Below, one piece after another: positions 1 to 7,726 of a stretch of 64,000 bases of DNA (positions are counted from its first letter, which is position 1; every line of letters starts with the position of its first letter). Source of the stretch: Cytobacillus firmus (GTDB taxonomy: Bacteria; Bacillota; Bacilli; Bacillales; Cytobacillaceae); contig NZ_CP086235.1 in assembly GCF_023612095.1 (NCBI RefSeq), positions 3,855,501 through 3,919,500 of the forward strand, in the 5' to 3' direction. The notes beneath the pieces were generated by a model, which searched no databases, was not told the origin of the DNA, and saw only the letters and a program-made list of their open reading frames with translations. Position numbers and translations under genes: made by a program.

Positions 1-576
1 AATGGCATTTTATTATATCCGGAAGAGCATCTCGAGAAGGCCGGAAGCATCGGCAAAAATCCGACGGTGAACATGGAAATTCGGGTCGTCCGGCCGGATG
101 GCACCGATACGGCTCCAAATGAATATGGCGAGATTCTTCTGACAGGCGACAGCCTCATGCTTAGTTATGACAATAATCCGGATGAAACGAACGCTGTACT
201 GAAAGACGGCTGGCTCTATACCGGCGACATTGCCTATCGGGATGAGGAGGGCTACTTTTACATCGTGGACCGTAAAAAGGATGTCATCATTACGGGCGGC
301 GTCAACATTTATCCCCGTGAAATCGAAGAAGTACTCGCGAAGCATGATGCGATTTTGGAATCCTGTGTCGTCGGTGTGCCTCATGAAGAATGGGGTGAGA
401 CCGTCAAAGCAGTCGTTGTGCTGAAGGGCCAGGTGTCTGAGGAAGAATTGCGGGCGTTTATAGCCGAGCATCTCGCAGAATTTAAGTGTCCGCGGATTTA
501 TTCCTTTGTGGATGCACTGCCGCGGAACGCGAGCGGAAAGATTTTGAAGCAGCAGGTGAAAATGGTGCATGCTTAA
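1..576 (+). CDS. AMP-dependent acyl-CoA synthetase, C-terminal part (cut by window edge)
   Basis: The frame is open from base 1, so the 5' part lies outside the window. These enzymes activate a carboxylic acid to an acyl-AMP and then to an acyl-CoA. Visible family motifs are the GWLYTGD hinge motif, the DRKKDVIITGG segment just after it and the NIYPREIEE stretch that opens the small C-terminal domain. Near the end PRNASGKILKQQ carries the conserved lysine needed for adenylation. The substrate cannot be told from this domain. A medium or long chain fatty acid or aryl acid ligase is equally possible. Confidence 0.9.
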   Translation, partial: NGILLYPEEHLEKAGSIGKNPTVNMEIRVVRPDGTDTAPNEYGEILLTGDSLMLSYDNNPDETNAVLKDGWLYTGDIAYRDEEGYFYIVDRKKDVIITGGVNIYPREIEEVLAKHDAILESCVVGVPHEEWGETVKAVVVLKGQVSEEELRAFIAEHLAEFKCPRIYSFVDALPRNASGKILKQQVKMVHA

Positions 577-687
577 TAGTGGCGGGATCAGGTGCTTGGG
601 ATGGCGCCTGATTCTTTAAAGCCGCCAGCAGGAATTCGCCCCTAAAAAAAGTAACTTAATAGTATAACCAAACAACCAGGAGGCCAC

Positions 688-1566
688 ATGAAGTCAAGAA
701 CCGAAACCGAGATGTTGAATTTGATTTTAACAGCTGCAAAGGATGATGGGCGCGTCCGTGCGGTTATTTTGAATGGATCTCGTGCAAATCCTAATGTAAA
801 GAAAGATATCTTTCAGGATTATGATATTGTGTACATCGTGAGGGAAATGGATTCCTTCACCTGTGATCATAGCTGGGTGGATGTGTTTGGCGAGCGGGTG
901 ATGATGCAGATGCCGGAGGAGAAGGTGCTGCCGCCTGCCGGTGGGAACGGCCGCTTTCCCTATCTGATGCAGTTTATGGACGGGAACCGGATCGATTTGA
1001 CGCTGATTCCGGCTGAAAGGATGGATGCGCTGCTGGAGCCTGAAAGCCTGAGTGTGCTGCTTCTTGATAAGGATGGGCTGATTGTGTCCCTGCCGCCAGC
1101 CAGTGACCGGGATTACCACATCAAGAAACCTGATGCCAGAGAGTTTGCAGATCTGTGCAATGAGTTTTGGTGGATTACGATGAATATCAGTAAAGGACTC
1201 TGGCGCAGGGAGCTGACTTACGCGATGTTTATGTATGAGCAGATCAACCGCAATGTGCTGATAACCATGCTGGAATGGAAGGCCGGCATCACAGCCGATT
1301 TTACAAAGAGCGCAGGTAAAGCAGGCAAGTATCTTCCCGATTTTCTTCCTGCCGGGGAATGGGAACAGTTTCAGGCTACTTACTCAGACGCCGAATTTGA
1401 ACACATCTGGGATGCCCTTTTTATCATGTGCTCCCTTTTCAGAAAAACAGCAGTCGAGGTCGCGGAGAAACTCGGCTTTGAGTACCCATTTGAAGATGAT
1501 AAGCGTGTGACCGGATTCTTAAAGCATGTCCGCAGCCTGCCTGCAGACGCAAAATCCATCTATTAA
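688..1566 (+). CDS. Aminoglycoside 6-adenylyltransferase family protein (AadE/AAD(6)-like)
   Basis: 292 residues, the usual length for the streptomycin adenylyltransferase family, which transfers AMP from ATP to an aminoglycoside. The nucleotidyltransferase signature is present: NGSRANP followed by DYDIVYIV, where the aspartates should bind the metal. The start follows a strong AGGAGG eight bases upstream. It stands alone with its own terminator and has no mobile element nearby, so it is more likely an intrinsic chromosomal gene than an acquired resistance gene. Many chromosomal members have no proven resistance role. Confidence 0.85.
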   Translation: MKSRTETEMLNLILTAAKDDGRVRAVILNGSRANPNVKKDIFQDYDIVYIVREMDSFTCDHSWVDVFGERVMMQMPEEKVLPPAGGNGRFPYLMQFMDGNRIDLTLIPAERMDALLEPESLSVLLLDKDGLIVSLPPASDRDYHIKKPDAREFADLCNEFWWITMNISKGLWRRELTYAMFMYEQINRNVLITMLEWKAGITADFTKSAGKAGKYLPDFLPAGEWEQFQATYSDAEFEHIWDALFIMCSLFRKTAVEVAEKLGFEYPFEDDKRVTGFLKHVRSLPADAKSIY

Positions 1567-1594
1567 AAAAATCCCCTTTGCTCAGGGGATTTTT
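1567..1594. terminator. Bidirectional intrinsic terminator
   Basis: AAAAATCCCC pairs with GGGGATTTTT around an 8-base loop. It has T-rich flanks on both strands and sits between two convergent genes, so it can end both. Confidence 0.85.
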
Positions 1595-2902
1595 CTAGTT
1601 GTTCTTTAATTCCAGCTGTTCAAACGCAGACCAGTTCACCATTTTTTCCAACAGAATGGAGATCAGGACGCCCATCAGCAGCCCGTTTGAGATGAATGGC
1701 TGAATCAGTACAGGGAATTCCGCGAACACGGCAGACGGTGTATTCATCAGACTGATGCCGATCAGGACGGGTGCCGCTAAACGGAAGATGGTGTCTGAGT
1801 TAAACACTTTTCCGCTTAAGCTGTTGAATGCAGTCCCGAACAGCTGCAGATACGCGACAAACAGCACGGCGTTCCCGACTGTTACCGGCATGCCGGCGAG
1901 CCATGAGCCCAAGTGCGGGACCAGGCCAATTACAGTTAAGAGCGCTCCCCCAATAAAGAAGGGTGTTCTCATCAAAACGCGCGTACTCTGCAGGAAACCG
2001 ATCGATGAGGTGAATGGCGTATACGGCACAAGGCCAAATCCGCTTCCAATCACGGTGAAGATCGAGGTGATAAAAATCGAGCCGCGGTACTCGCGTTTCC
2101 CGGATTCCTTTTTAAACAGGAGGTCACCAGAACTGATCGAAGCGACTGTGTTGCTCAGGTTCATCAGACACGCAAAAAAGGCTACTGCCACAATTCCGAT
2201 TTCCAGGTTAGGCTGTCCCAGCGGAAAGAGTGTAAAGCTCACACCTCCGGATGCCGTCCCCTCTACCGCTTCACCAGCAAACAGGAGATCATAGCCGATC
2301 CAGCCGGCCAGCAATCCTATTAGAATAGAAAAATTACTGATGAGGGCGTTCCCTTTTAATTTTAATAAACTCACAAAAATGACGAGGGCGAAGGAATAAA
2401 GCGTAATCGGCACATCAATGGTGCCCTGCTCGCCGACCTTCATCATGCCTTTAAAAAAAATGAAAATCAGCTGGAAGGTTAATAGAAACAAATAAACGGA
2501 CATCACCATCGGACTGAAGATTGACTTCAGCAGTGAAATGCCGTTAAATGCTGCGAGAATCAGCGTGACACCCGAAGCGAGCATCACCCCTGTCGCAATT
2601 CCGCCACCGATTTCTGTAAAACTCATGCCAAGGGAAGATGCCGACAGGCCAAGGTTCAGGATGACTCCCCACAGCAAGCCGGAATGACCTTCCATAAGCG
2701 GATAGCGATGCCCCTTCCAGCCTTGAAAAATGGTCGCCAGCCCCGTAAAAATAAGCGAGGCTCTCAGCATCATCGCAATCGTTTCACCCGGAAGCCCGAA
2801 GACGGTTCCTACTGAAATCGGGACCATCACGGTATTTGCAAAAATGAAAAATAGCCATTGAACAGAAGAAAATATCGTCACGGTACCAAACCGCTTATCC
2901 AA
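1595..2902 (-). CDS. NCS2-family uracil/xanthine permease-like transporter
   Basis: 435 residues, almost wholly hydrophobic, with the dozen or more membrane spans typical of nucleobase:cation symporter-2. The N-terminal segment with QWLFFIFANTVMVPISVG and the region MEGHSGLLWGV match the substrate-binding part of purine and pyrimidine permeases such as the YwdJ type. No purine riboswitch or PurR-like box is visible in the short upstream region. It is monocistronic. The exact substrate (uracil, xanthine or another base) cannot be read from sequence. Confidence 0.8.
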   Translation of the reverse strand: MDKRFGTVTIFSSVQWLFFIFANTVMVPISVGTVFGLPGETIAMMLRASLIFTGLATIFQGWKGHRYPLMEGHSGLLWGVILNLGLSASSLGMSFTEIGGGIATGVMLASGVTLILAAFNGISLLKSIFSPMVMSVYLFLLTFQLIFIFFKGMMKVGEQGTIDVPITLYSFALVIFVSLLKLKGNALISNFSILIGLLAGWIGYDLLFAGEAVEGTASGGVSFTLFPLGQPNLEIGIVAVAFFACLMNLSNTVASISSGDLLFKKESGKREYRGSIFITSIFTVIGSGFGLVPYTPFTSSIGFLQSTRVLMRTPFFIGGALLTVIGLVPHLGSWLAGMPVTVGNAVLFVAYLQLFGTAFNSLSGKVFNSDTIFRLAAPVLIGISLMNTPSAVFAEFPVLIQPFISNGLLMGVLISILLEKMVNWSAFEQLELKNN

Positions 2903-3037
2903 GTTGCCAACACTTCTTTCTATTATTTCGTTACTCTAAAAATAAACTAGCTATTATTATAGTACAAATCCCGATAAATTTCTTTGAGTTTATCTTGAGA
3001 AAAAGTGGAAATTGGGAGAAAGCGGAGGCGAATAGGA

Positions 3038-3064
3038 AAAGCCCGCAAATCCATTGCGGGCTTT
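3038..3064 (-). terminator. Intrinsic terminator
   Basis: An 11-bp perfect stem, AAAGCCCGCAA with TTGCGGGCTTT, around a 5-base loop. It lies just downstream of the DUF1836 gene. Confidence 0.8.
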
Positions 3065-3074
3065 CTTTCCGGAC

Positions 3075-3806
3075 TTACCCATTTAAAAACAAGGTAGCCG
3101 ATACATATTTCTTTGTCAGTGACTTGTAGTAGGCCGATAAAACAGTGAGTGAGGCCGTTACAAGAATATTCGAGACGATGTCTTTCTGCTGATCCGTAAA
3201 ATCCTGAAAGTTCTCCAATGTCTGCAAGGCTTCCTGCTTGATGCATCTCTCAATGCCATCATGCATGTTTTCGCCTAATATATTATGATGATGAGCTTTC
3301 TCAAAAATAGCCGCGTAAGCAGAATAAAATGGGATCGGCTCAATCAAATCGTCTGACCGGTCATCGAGATCATTAAAAAGGAGAGCCAGAATTTTTCGGA
3401 TAGAATCGAAATCGAGCGTCGCTTTCAAATCCTCCACGATAAAAAGCATGACTGCCTGGTCGACTGAATATTTCTTGCCGAGCTGCGGACTGCCAATCAG
3501 GTGCTTCACATCCCGCTTCACCCAATTCTGCACGGCCGTAGAAGATAAATGGGTGAATTCAATCTGGTTCCCCAGTGCGACAATTTCATTGATGGAAAAG
3601 CCGACTTTCTGCAAATCTGCCCGCAGCAATTTTTCAAATATGGCCGGCATTTTCGTATCGAGAAAAGCTTCCGTTGAAACTCCTCTTTTTTTATGAGCGG
3701 CTGCCCATGCCTGCTGAAGGATTTGTTTGGGTGAAAGCTCCCCTTCCCCCTTCAGCGACAGCAGGAAATCAGCCATGCTTTTCCTTGATAGCTGGAATAA
3801 TTCCAA
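3075..3806 (-). CDS. DUF1836 domain protein, putative DNA-binding regulator
   Basis: 243 residues. The middle part, with NWVKRDVKHLIGSPQLGKKY followed by SVDQAVMLFIVEDLK, matches DUF1836, a helix-turn-helix family related to MerR-type winged helices. The first codon is TTG, supported by AGGGG about nine bases upstream; an ATG eleven codons in has no comparable site. The C-terminal third is helical and unfamiliar. No target is known. It is divergent from htpX, so control of htpX is possible but unproven. Confidence 0.7.
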   Translation of the reverse strand: MELFQLSRKSMADFLLSLKGEGELSPKQILQQAWAAAHKKRGVSTEAFLDTKMPAIFEKLLRADLQKVGFSINEIVALGNQIEFTHLSSTAVQNWVKRDVKHLIGSPQLGKKYSVDQAVMLFIVEDLKATLDFDSIRKILALLFNDLDDRSDDLIEPIPFYSAYAAIFEKAHHHNILGENMHDGIERCIKQEALQTLENFQDFTDQQKDIVSNILVTASLTVLSAYYKSLTKKYVSATLFLNG

Positions 3807-3900
3807 GGTAATCAGCCCCTGCGTTCTCTTTTGAATGCTTTCATCCTAATCGTTTCCATGGTGACAGTCAATGTCTACTTCCATTCCGCCTAGTTATGAC

Positions 3901-3929
3901 TTGCCATTTTTATAGAAAAATTATATTAT
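3901..3929 (+). promoter_or_regulatory. Putative sigma-A promoter of htpX
   Basis: TTGCCA and TATTAT are separated by 17 bases. The -10 box ends about 50 bases before the htpX start. Confidence 0.5.
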
Positions 3930-3982
3930 ATAGTCAGATGACAAGTTCATATGAACTCAAAATAGATAAAAAGGGTGAGGAA

Positions 3983-4864
3983 ATGGGTAAACGTATTTTT
4001 TACTTTTTATTGACGAACGTGCTTGTTCTTTTGACAATCAGCATTATTTTCTCGCTGATTGGCGGAGGTAATTACATTAATGCCCAGGGCGGCATTGATT
4101 TCGGCGCATTACTGGTATTCAGTGCAGTCATTGGCTTCTCCGGCTCCTTCATTTCTCTGTGGATGTCCCGCTGGATGGCCAAGAAAATGATGAATGTCCA
4201 GGTGCTGGATCCGAACGGTGCTCTTTCAGGAGCTGAGCGGGACATCGTGCAGAAAGTTCACCGCCTTTCAAGAGCGGCAGGCTTAACACATATGCCGGAA
4301 GTCGGAATCTATCACTCTCCTGAAGTGAACGCTTTTGCGACAGGTCCTTCGAAAAAACGCTCGCTTGTGGCAGTTTCAACTGGATTGCTGCAGGAAATGG
4401 ACGACGATGCCATTGAAGGGGTCATCGCCCATGAGGTGGCACATATTGCGAACGGAGATATGGTCACCATGACCCTTCTCCAGGGGGTTGTCAACACATT
4501 CGTTGTCTTCCTTGCCAGAATCGCGGCGTGGGTGGCATCCCGTTTTGTCAGAGAAGAAATGGCGCCGATTGTGCATTTCATCGCGGTAATCGTATTCCAG
4601 ATCGCCTTCTCAATCCTTGGAAGTCTAGTCGTCTTCGCCTACTCCCGCCACCGTGAGTTCCATGCGGACCGCGAAGGTGCTGACCTGGCCGGCAAAGACA
4701 AAATGACACATGCCCTGCAGATGCTGAAAGCCTACTCCAGCCGCATCAAGGGTGAAGAGCAGACAGCGATTTCCACATTGAAAATTAATAATAGAAGCAA
4801 AGCTTCCCTGTTCTCAACCCATCCGGATTTGGATGAGCGCATTAGACGGTTGAGTGCGAAGTAA
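3983..4864 (+). CDS. htpX: Membrane zinc metalloprotease HtpX
   Basis: 293 residues, the normal HtpX length. HtpX degrades misfolded membrane proteins. Two N-terminal membrane spans (about residues 5-60) precede the catalytic domain with HEVAH zinc ligands, then two further hydrophobic segments and the conserved [15 protein letters not shown] stretch that supplies the third ligand. I start at the ATG preceded by AAGGGTGAGG; an in-frame ATG 29 codons upstream lacks a ribosome site and would add residues not usual in the family. It is expressed alone. Confidence 0.95.
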   Translation: MGKRIFYFLLTNVLVLLTISIIFSLIGGGNYINAQGGIDFGALLVFSAVIGFSGSFISLWMSRWMAKKMMNVQVLDPNGALSGAERDIVQKVHRLSRAAGLTHMPEVGIYHSPEVNAFATGPSKKRSLVAVSTGLLQEMDDDAIEGVIAHEVAHIANGDMVTMTLLQGVVNTFVVFLARIAAWVASRFVREEMAPIVHFIAVIVFQIAFSILGSLVVFAYSRHREFHADREGADLAGKDKMTHALQMLKAYSSRIKGEEQTAISTLKINNRSKASLFSTHPDLDERIRRLSAK

Positions 4865-4867
4865 TGG

Positions 4868-4895
4868 AAAGGGTGCCCTGTGAGGGGCACCCTTT
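4868..4895 (+). terminator. Intrinsic terminator of htpX
   Basis: AAAGGGTGCCC pairs with GGGCACCCTTT over 11 bp, directly after the stop codon. Confidence 0.85.
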
Positions 4896-4897
4896 TG

Positions 4898-5064
4898 TTA
4901 TTCCGACAGTTGGCCGGCTAGAATGTCCTCAATCACTAACGTTAATATCCCTTCTTGATACCCCGTTTCTTATTTTTCCTGATGATTTCAGCGAGGTTTT
5001 CTAGAATGGTTCCATGCAAAGCAGATAGTTTCCCTTCCCTGTCCCCTAAAACAGCAGATGGGGC
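4898..5064 (-). pseudogene. Possible decayed gene fragment, unidentified
   Basis: Read on the minus strand, this stretch gives a protein-like segment beginning APSAVLGDREGKLSALHG and continuing through NLAEIIRKNKKRG. A stop is then avoided only by a one-base shift near 4950, after which GILTLVIEDILAGQLSE runs to a stop just after the htpX terminator. The composition is coding-like in both halves and the shift joins them sensibly, but I do not recognise the family. It may be chance. Confidence 0.3.
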
Positions 5065-5097
5065 TTAGTTAAAGATACTAGAAGGAAAACATGGAAC

Positions 5098-5438
5098 TTA
5101 TTTAAGGGTTTTTATTAACAGTTCCAATTGCTTCCGGAGTTCCGGGATTTTATTCTGGACAACATCCCAGACAATCCGATAATTAATAGAAAAATAACCA
5201 TGAATCAGCATATCTCTCATTCCGGCCATTTTTCTCCATTCAATGTGAGGGTGCGCTTCCCTGGTTTCTTCAGGAATTTTTTTCACCGCTTCTCTAATTA
5301 CCAACACATTTTTTATTACAGCGTCAGACACTAAATCATTATCTATAACTCATCATATTTTAAACCGTTTGTATATTTTTCGATTTTTCTTGCAGCACTC
5401 AGGATATCCTCCAAAAAAACTTTAGGCTCCCTCTGCAT
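5098..5438 (-). pseudogene. hepT: HEPN-domain toxin HepT (DUF86), frameshifted
   Basis: An ATG at 5438 with AAGGAG eight bases upstream opens a protein MQREPKVFLEDILSAARKIE that stops after 31 codons. The next frame continues DNDLVSDAVIKN and then RDMLIHGYFSIN to 5098. The RxxxxH motif is the ribonuclease signature of HEPN toxins. Adding one T near 5345-5350 would read TTT ATA GAT and give one protein of about 113 residues, the family's usual length. The reading is therefore a gene broken by one deleted base, or a sequencing error. Confidence 0.75.
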
Positions 5439-5575
5439 ACTTGACACTCCTTAAAATGCTTGATTTTAAAGATGGCTTGATATTATCTGAAATAACTAAA
5501 TCCACCGGCTTATGAAGGGTATCTTCCAGATGACTTGTTGTGATAACATGGTCATCACCGCCAATTTTTGTAATT
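5422..5575 (-). pseudogene. MNT-type nucleotidyltransferase antitoxin, C-terminal remnant
   Basis: Directly upstream of hepT, and overlapping its start by about 17 bases, a minus-strand frame reads KPVDLVISDNIKPSLKSSIL followed by RSVKYAEGA. This matches the end of the minimal nucleotidyltransferases that pair with HepT and add AMP to it. The catalytic GSxxxGxxxxxSDxD part is absent: the frame is closed upstream and has no start codon. The overlap with hepT is the normal operon arrangement, so this is the stump of the antitoxin gene. Confidence 0.6.
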
Positions 5576-5643
5576 AATTATTTTCTATTATAGCATTGTT
5601 CATTTAAAATATTCTCTAACTATCCTCCAACTCTCTAGAAATT

Positions 5644-5668
5644 GTTTGCCCCTCCAGTAAAAGGGTAA
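5644..5668 (+). promoter_or_regulatory. Putative sigma-B promoter of the DUF378 gene
   Basis: GTTTGC, a 13-base spacer and GGGTAA are close to the Bacillus sigma-B consensus (GTTTAA, N12-15, GGGTAT). They lie about 100 bases before the DUF378 start. Confidence 0.5.
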
Positions 5669-5766
5669 CTTCCTAATATATAGCAGGAAACATCGGAGTA
5701 AGGCTGTGACGGTTTGTACCGATGCGGGCACGCTGTATGATGACTCACTTTGAGGAGGACAAGAAC

Positions 5767-6000
5767 ATGAACGGTTTCCAGCGTATTGCACTTGTACTTG
5801 CGATTATAGGAGCCATTAATTGGGGCTTGATTGGATTTTTCCAATTTGATTTAGTTGCCAGCTTATTCGGAGGACAGGATGCAGTGTTATCAAGAATAGT
5901 CTATGGATTAGTGGGAATTGCCGGTTTGGTCAATCTCGGTCTCCTCTTTAAACCAAGCCGCGAATATGACAGAGAACCTGAATCCAGGCCAGTAAGATAA
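5767..6000 (+). CDS. DUF378 small membrane protein (YuzA-like)
   Basis: 77 residues with two membrane spans: an N-terminal segment carrying the family motif AIIGAINWGLIG, then RIVYGLVGIAGLVNL. The tail is polar and charged. The start ATG follows GAGGAGGACAAGAAC. An upstream in-frame ATG is ignored because it precedes the ribosome site. The function of DUF378 is unknown. The sigma-B-like promoter upstream suggests a general stress role. Confidence 0.85.
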   Translation: MNGFQRIALVLAIIGAINWGLIGFFQFDLVASLFGGQDAVLSRIVYGLVGIAGLVNLGLLFKPSREYDREPESRPVR

Positions 6001-6006
6001 AATGAT

Positions 6007-6036
6007 AATCCCCCAGCCTTTTGGCAAGGGGGAATT
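6007..6036. terminator. Intrinsic terminator between convergent genes
   Basis: TCCCCC pairs with GGGGGA, extended by AA/TT past a bulge. It has a T-run on the plus strand and ends next to the stop codon of the minus-strand methyltransferase gene. Confidence 0.6.
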
Positions 6037-6037
6037 T

Positions 6038-6625
6038 TCAATCAAACGTTTGATTGAAACGATAGACCAGGAAACGTTCCTTTTCATCGCCCTTAAGTCC
6101 CACGTCTTTAATCAGCTCAAATGGGGTGCTGTTTTCCAGATAAAATAAATAATCCTGTGAAGGGTAGTAGAGAATAATATCCATGTTGCGCGGGCTGCCT
6201 TCAGCTGAGCGGAGTATATTGTTGACGACTTTCATAAAAATTTGCACCGAAAACGGGTTGAAAAAATAAAAGTGAGTGTCCTGCGGAGTGATTTCATACT
6301 CCTGAGCCAGGATGTTATAAAAGCTGATTCCTGCTTTTTCCCCTTTGTACGTCCGGAGATTTTTCATTGCCTCACGGTAAAAATCATCACTCATTTCCAC
6401 ACCTGCAGCGGAAACCCGAAAGGTATGGTGTATATAAAACGGAAGCCGCCCCTTGCCGCAGCCGAAGTCCACGAGGCGATCACTGCTTTTCAGCGTGTAT
6501 TCACTGAACAGTTTTTCCAGGCCTTCATAAGGAGTAGGTTCGTAGCGGTGATAGTGAAAGGATTTATGGAAACCTTTTTGGTCGCCATGTGTATGGATAT
6601 TCAGCCAGTCATCGAAATCTTTCAT
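6038..6625 (-). CDS. Class I SAM-dependent methyltransferase, substrate unknown
   Basis: 195 residues. Motif I, VDFGCGKGRL at about residues 53-62, is the S-adenosylmethionine-binding loop, followed by the acidic VEMSDDF that would contact the ribose. The segment FYFFNPFS stands where motif IV is expected. The start follows AAAGGAGCCCAAG. The terminator of the upstream STAS gene lies directly before that site, so this gene is probably transcribed from very near it or by read-through. The family has DNA, RNA, protein and small-molecule substrates; none can be preferred. Confidence 0.8.
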   Translation of the reverse strand: MKDFDDWLNIHTHGDQKGFHKSFHYHRYEPTPYEGLEKLFSEYTLKSSDRLVDFGCGKGRLPFYIHHTFRVSAAGVEMSDDFYREAMKNLRTYKGEKAGISFYNILAQEYEITPQDTHFYFFNPFSVQIFMKVVNNILRSAEGSPRNMDIILYYPSQDYLFYLENSTPFELIKDVGLKGDEKERFLVYRFNQTFD

Positions 6626-6645
6626 CTTGGGCTCCTTTAAAAAAG

Positions 6646-6677
6646 CCCGCCGCGTTCCAATGAGGACAGCGGCAGGC
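6646..6677 (-). terminator. Intrinsic terminator of the STAS gene
   Basis: GCCCGCCGC and GCGGCAGGC pair with one mismatch. A run of T follows on the minus strand. Confidence 0.65.
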
Positions 6678-6690
6678 AGATGTATATGTA

Positions 6691-7539
6691 CTATTTTTTA
6701 GGTTCAATCACTAAATATTCCCGTAAGGTCTGCTGCAAAGTTCCCTTTGTTTCCGCCTGGCTCTGGAATGTTACTCCGGCATGAATCATTTTTCGGACAA
6801 GTTCAGCCCGCAGGCCGGTGATGACTGCATCACAGCCCATCATTCTGATGCCGCTCAAAATCTTTTTGAAATGGACGATGACATCAACTTCCATATCGGC
6901 AATTCCGGAAAGGTCCATAATCAAGGTCTGGATTTTAATGGATGAGATATCCATCAGAACCTTCTCTTCAATCGTCTGAATCCGGTACGAATCAATCATG
7001 CCAATCAGCGGCAGTACAGCGACAGAAGTGCTGACCGGAATAATCGGCACGGACAAATGTTCCACCAGTTTGCGCTGTGATTTAAGCATTTCATCTTTAT
7101 AATCAGAATAGCTGATAAAGAAGTTATTTAAAAATTGGTCCACATGATCATTGACGTCTTTTTCCATATTATAAAAATCTTCAGCTATTTTGTCCTGCCC
7201 TTTAATTCGGTCATACTGGAACAGGAAGTGCCACAAAGTCCGCCGAATCGCCTGCACCCATTCCAGTTTAAAAGATAGCGTCAGGGAATGCTCAGCCCAG
7301 GCCGCGCCTTCCTGCCTGGCAAAAGCAATCAGTTCTTCTTCTCTATTTTCAGCAACATATAAAGCCAATCTTTCGGCATTTTTTAAAAGATCAATATTCC
7401 CTCTTTGCAGAATTTCACTGATCTTAGAGGCTACATTCACAGCCTCTGACAATAATTTTTGCTGAAAGTTCTCACGATTCGCAACAATAAATCCCGCAAT
7501 ATCGCTTGTTTCTTTGTAGGTTGCTTCCATATTACACAT
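6691..7539 (-). CDS. RsbR-type STAS domain protein (stressosome component)
   Basis: 282 residues, like RsbRA and its paralogs. The N-terminal two thirds are helical with no haem-ligand pattern that I can see, as in the non-haem globin-like sensor domain of RsbR proteins. The C-terminal STAS domain starts near residue 165 (PVSTSVAVLPLIGMIDSYR) and contains IMDLSGIADMEVD, at the place where RsbT phosphorylates partner proteins. Such proteins form the stressosome that controls sigma-B. Two ATG codons (first and fourth) compete for the GGGGG ribosome site. A sigma-B-like promoter upstream suggests feedback. Confidence 0.85.
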   Translation of the reverse strand: MCNMEATYKETSDIAGFIVANRENFQQKLLSEAVNVASKISEILQRGNIDLLKNAERLALYVAENREEELIAFARQEGAAWAEHSLTLSFKLEWVQAIRRTLWHFLFQYDRIKGQDKIAEDFYNMEKDVNDHVDQFLNNFFISYSDYKDEMLKSQRKLVEHLSVPIIPVSTSVAVLPLIGMIDSYRIQTIEEKVLMDISSIKIQTLIMDLSGIADMEVDVIVHFKKILSGIRMMGCDAVITGLRAELVRKMIHAGVTFQSQAETKGTLQQTLREYLVIEPKK

Positions 7540-7646
7540 ACGCCCCCTTGTTATATATATTATACAATTCGTTTAAATCGAATAAAATCCTTCTCTTGAA
7601 TTGATATTGAAGTTCATTTCGTTTTATGGCAGAGTCCTAAATTTAT

Positions 7647-7672
7647 ATACCCTTTTTAATTTACCCATAAAC
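7647..7672 (-). promoter_or_regulatory. Putative sigma-B promoter of the STAS gene
   Basis: On the minus strand GTTTAT, a 14-base spacer and GGGTAT match the sigma-B consensus closely. The leader would be about 100 bases. A second, sigma-A-like TATAAT lies nearer the gene. Confidence 0.6.
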
Positions 7673-7680
7673 CATAAATT

Positions 7681-7702
7681 TTACTTTTTCATGAAAAAGT
7701 AA
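7681..7702. repeat. Perfect 22-bp palindrome
   Basis: TTACTTTTTCA is followed at once by its reverse complement, with no loop. It lies between the sigma-B-like promoter of the STAS gene and the terminator of the transporter gene. It could be an operator or part of a double terminator. Confidence 0.7.
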
Positions 7703-7706
7703 AAAA

Positions 7707-7724
7707 AGCGCCGGATAGGCGCTT
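7707..7724 (-). terminator. Intrinsic terminator of the sodium symporter gene
   Basis: AAGCGCC pairs with GGCGCTT around a 4-base loop. A run of seven T follows on the minus strand. Confidence 0.8.
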
Positions 7725-7726
7725 CT

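Noticed and set aside
13..570. 185-residue minus-strand frame
   Set aside because: Antisense shadow of the acyl-CoA synthetase gene, whose motifs are clear on the plus strand.
2903..3037. Purine riboswitch upstream of the NCS2 permease gene
   Set aside because: The leader is short and A/T-rich and lacks the paired P1-P3 arms of the purine aptamer.
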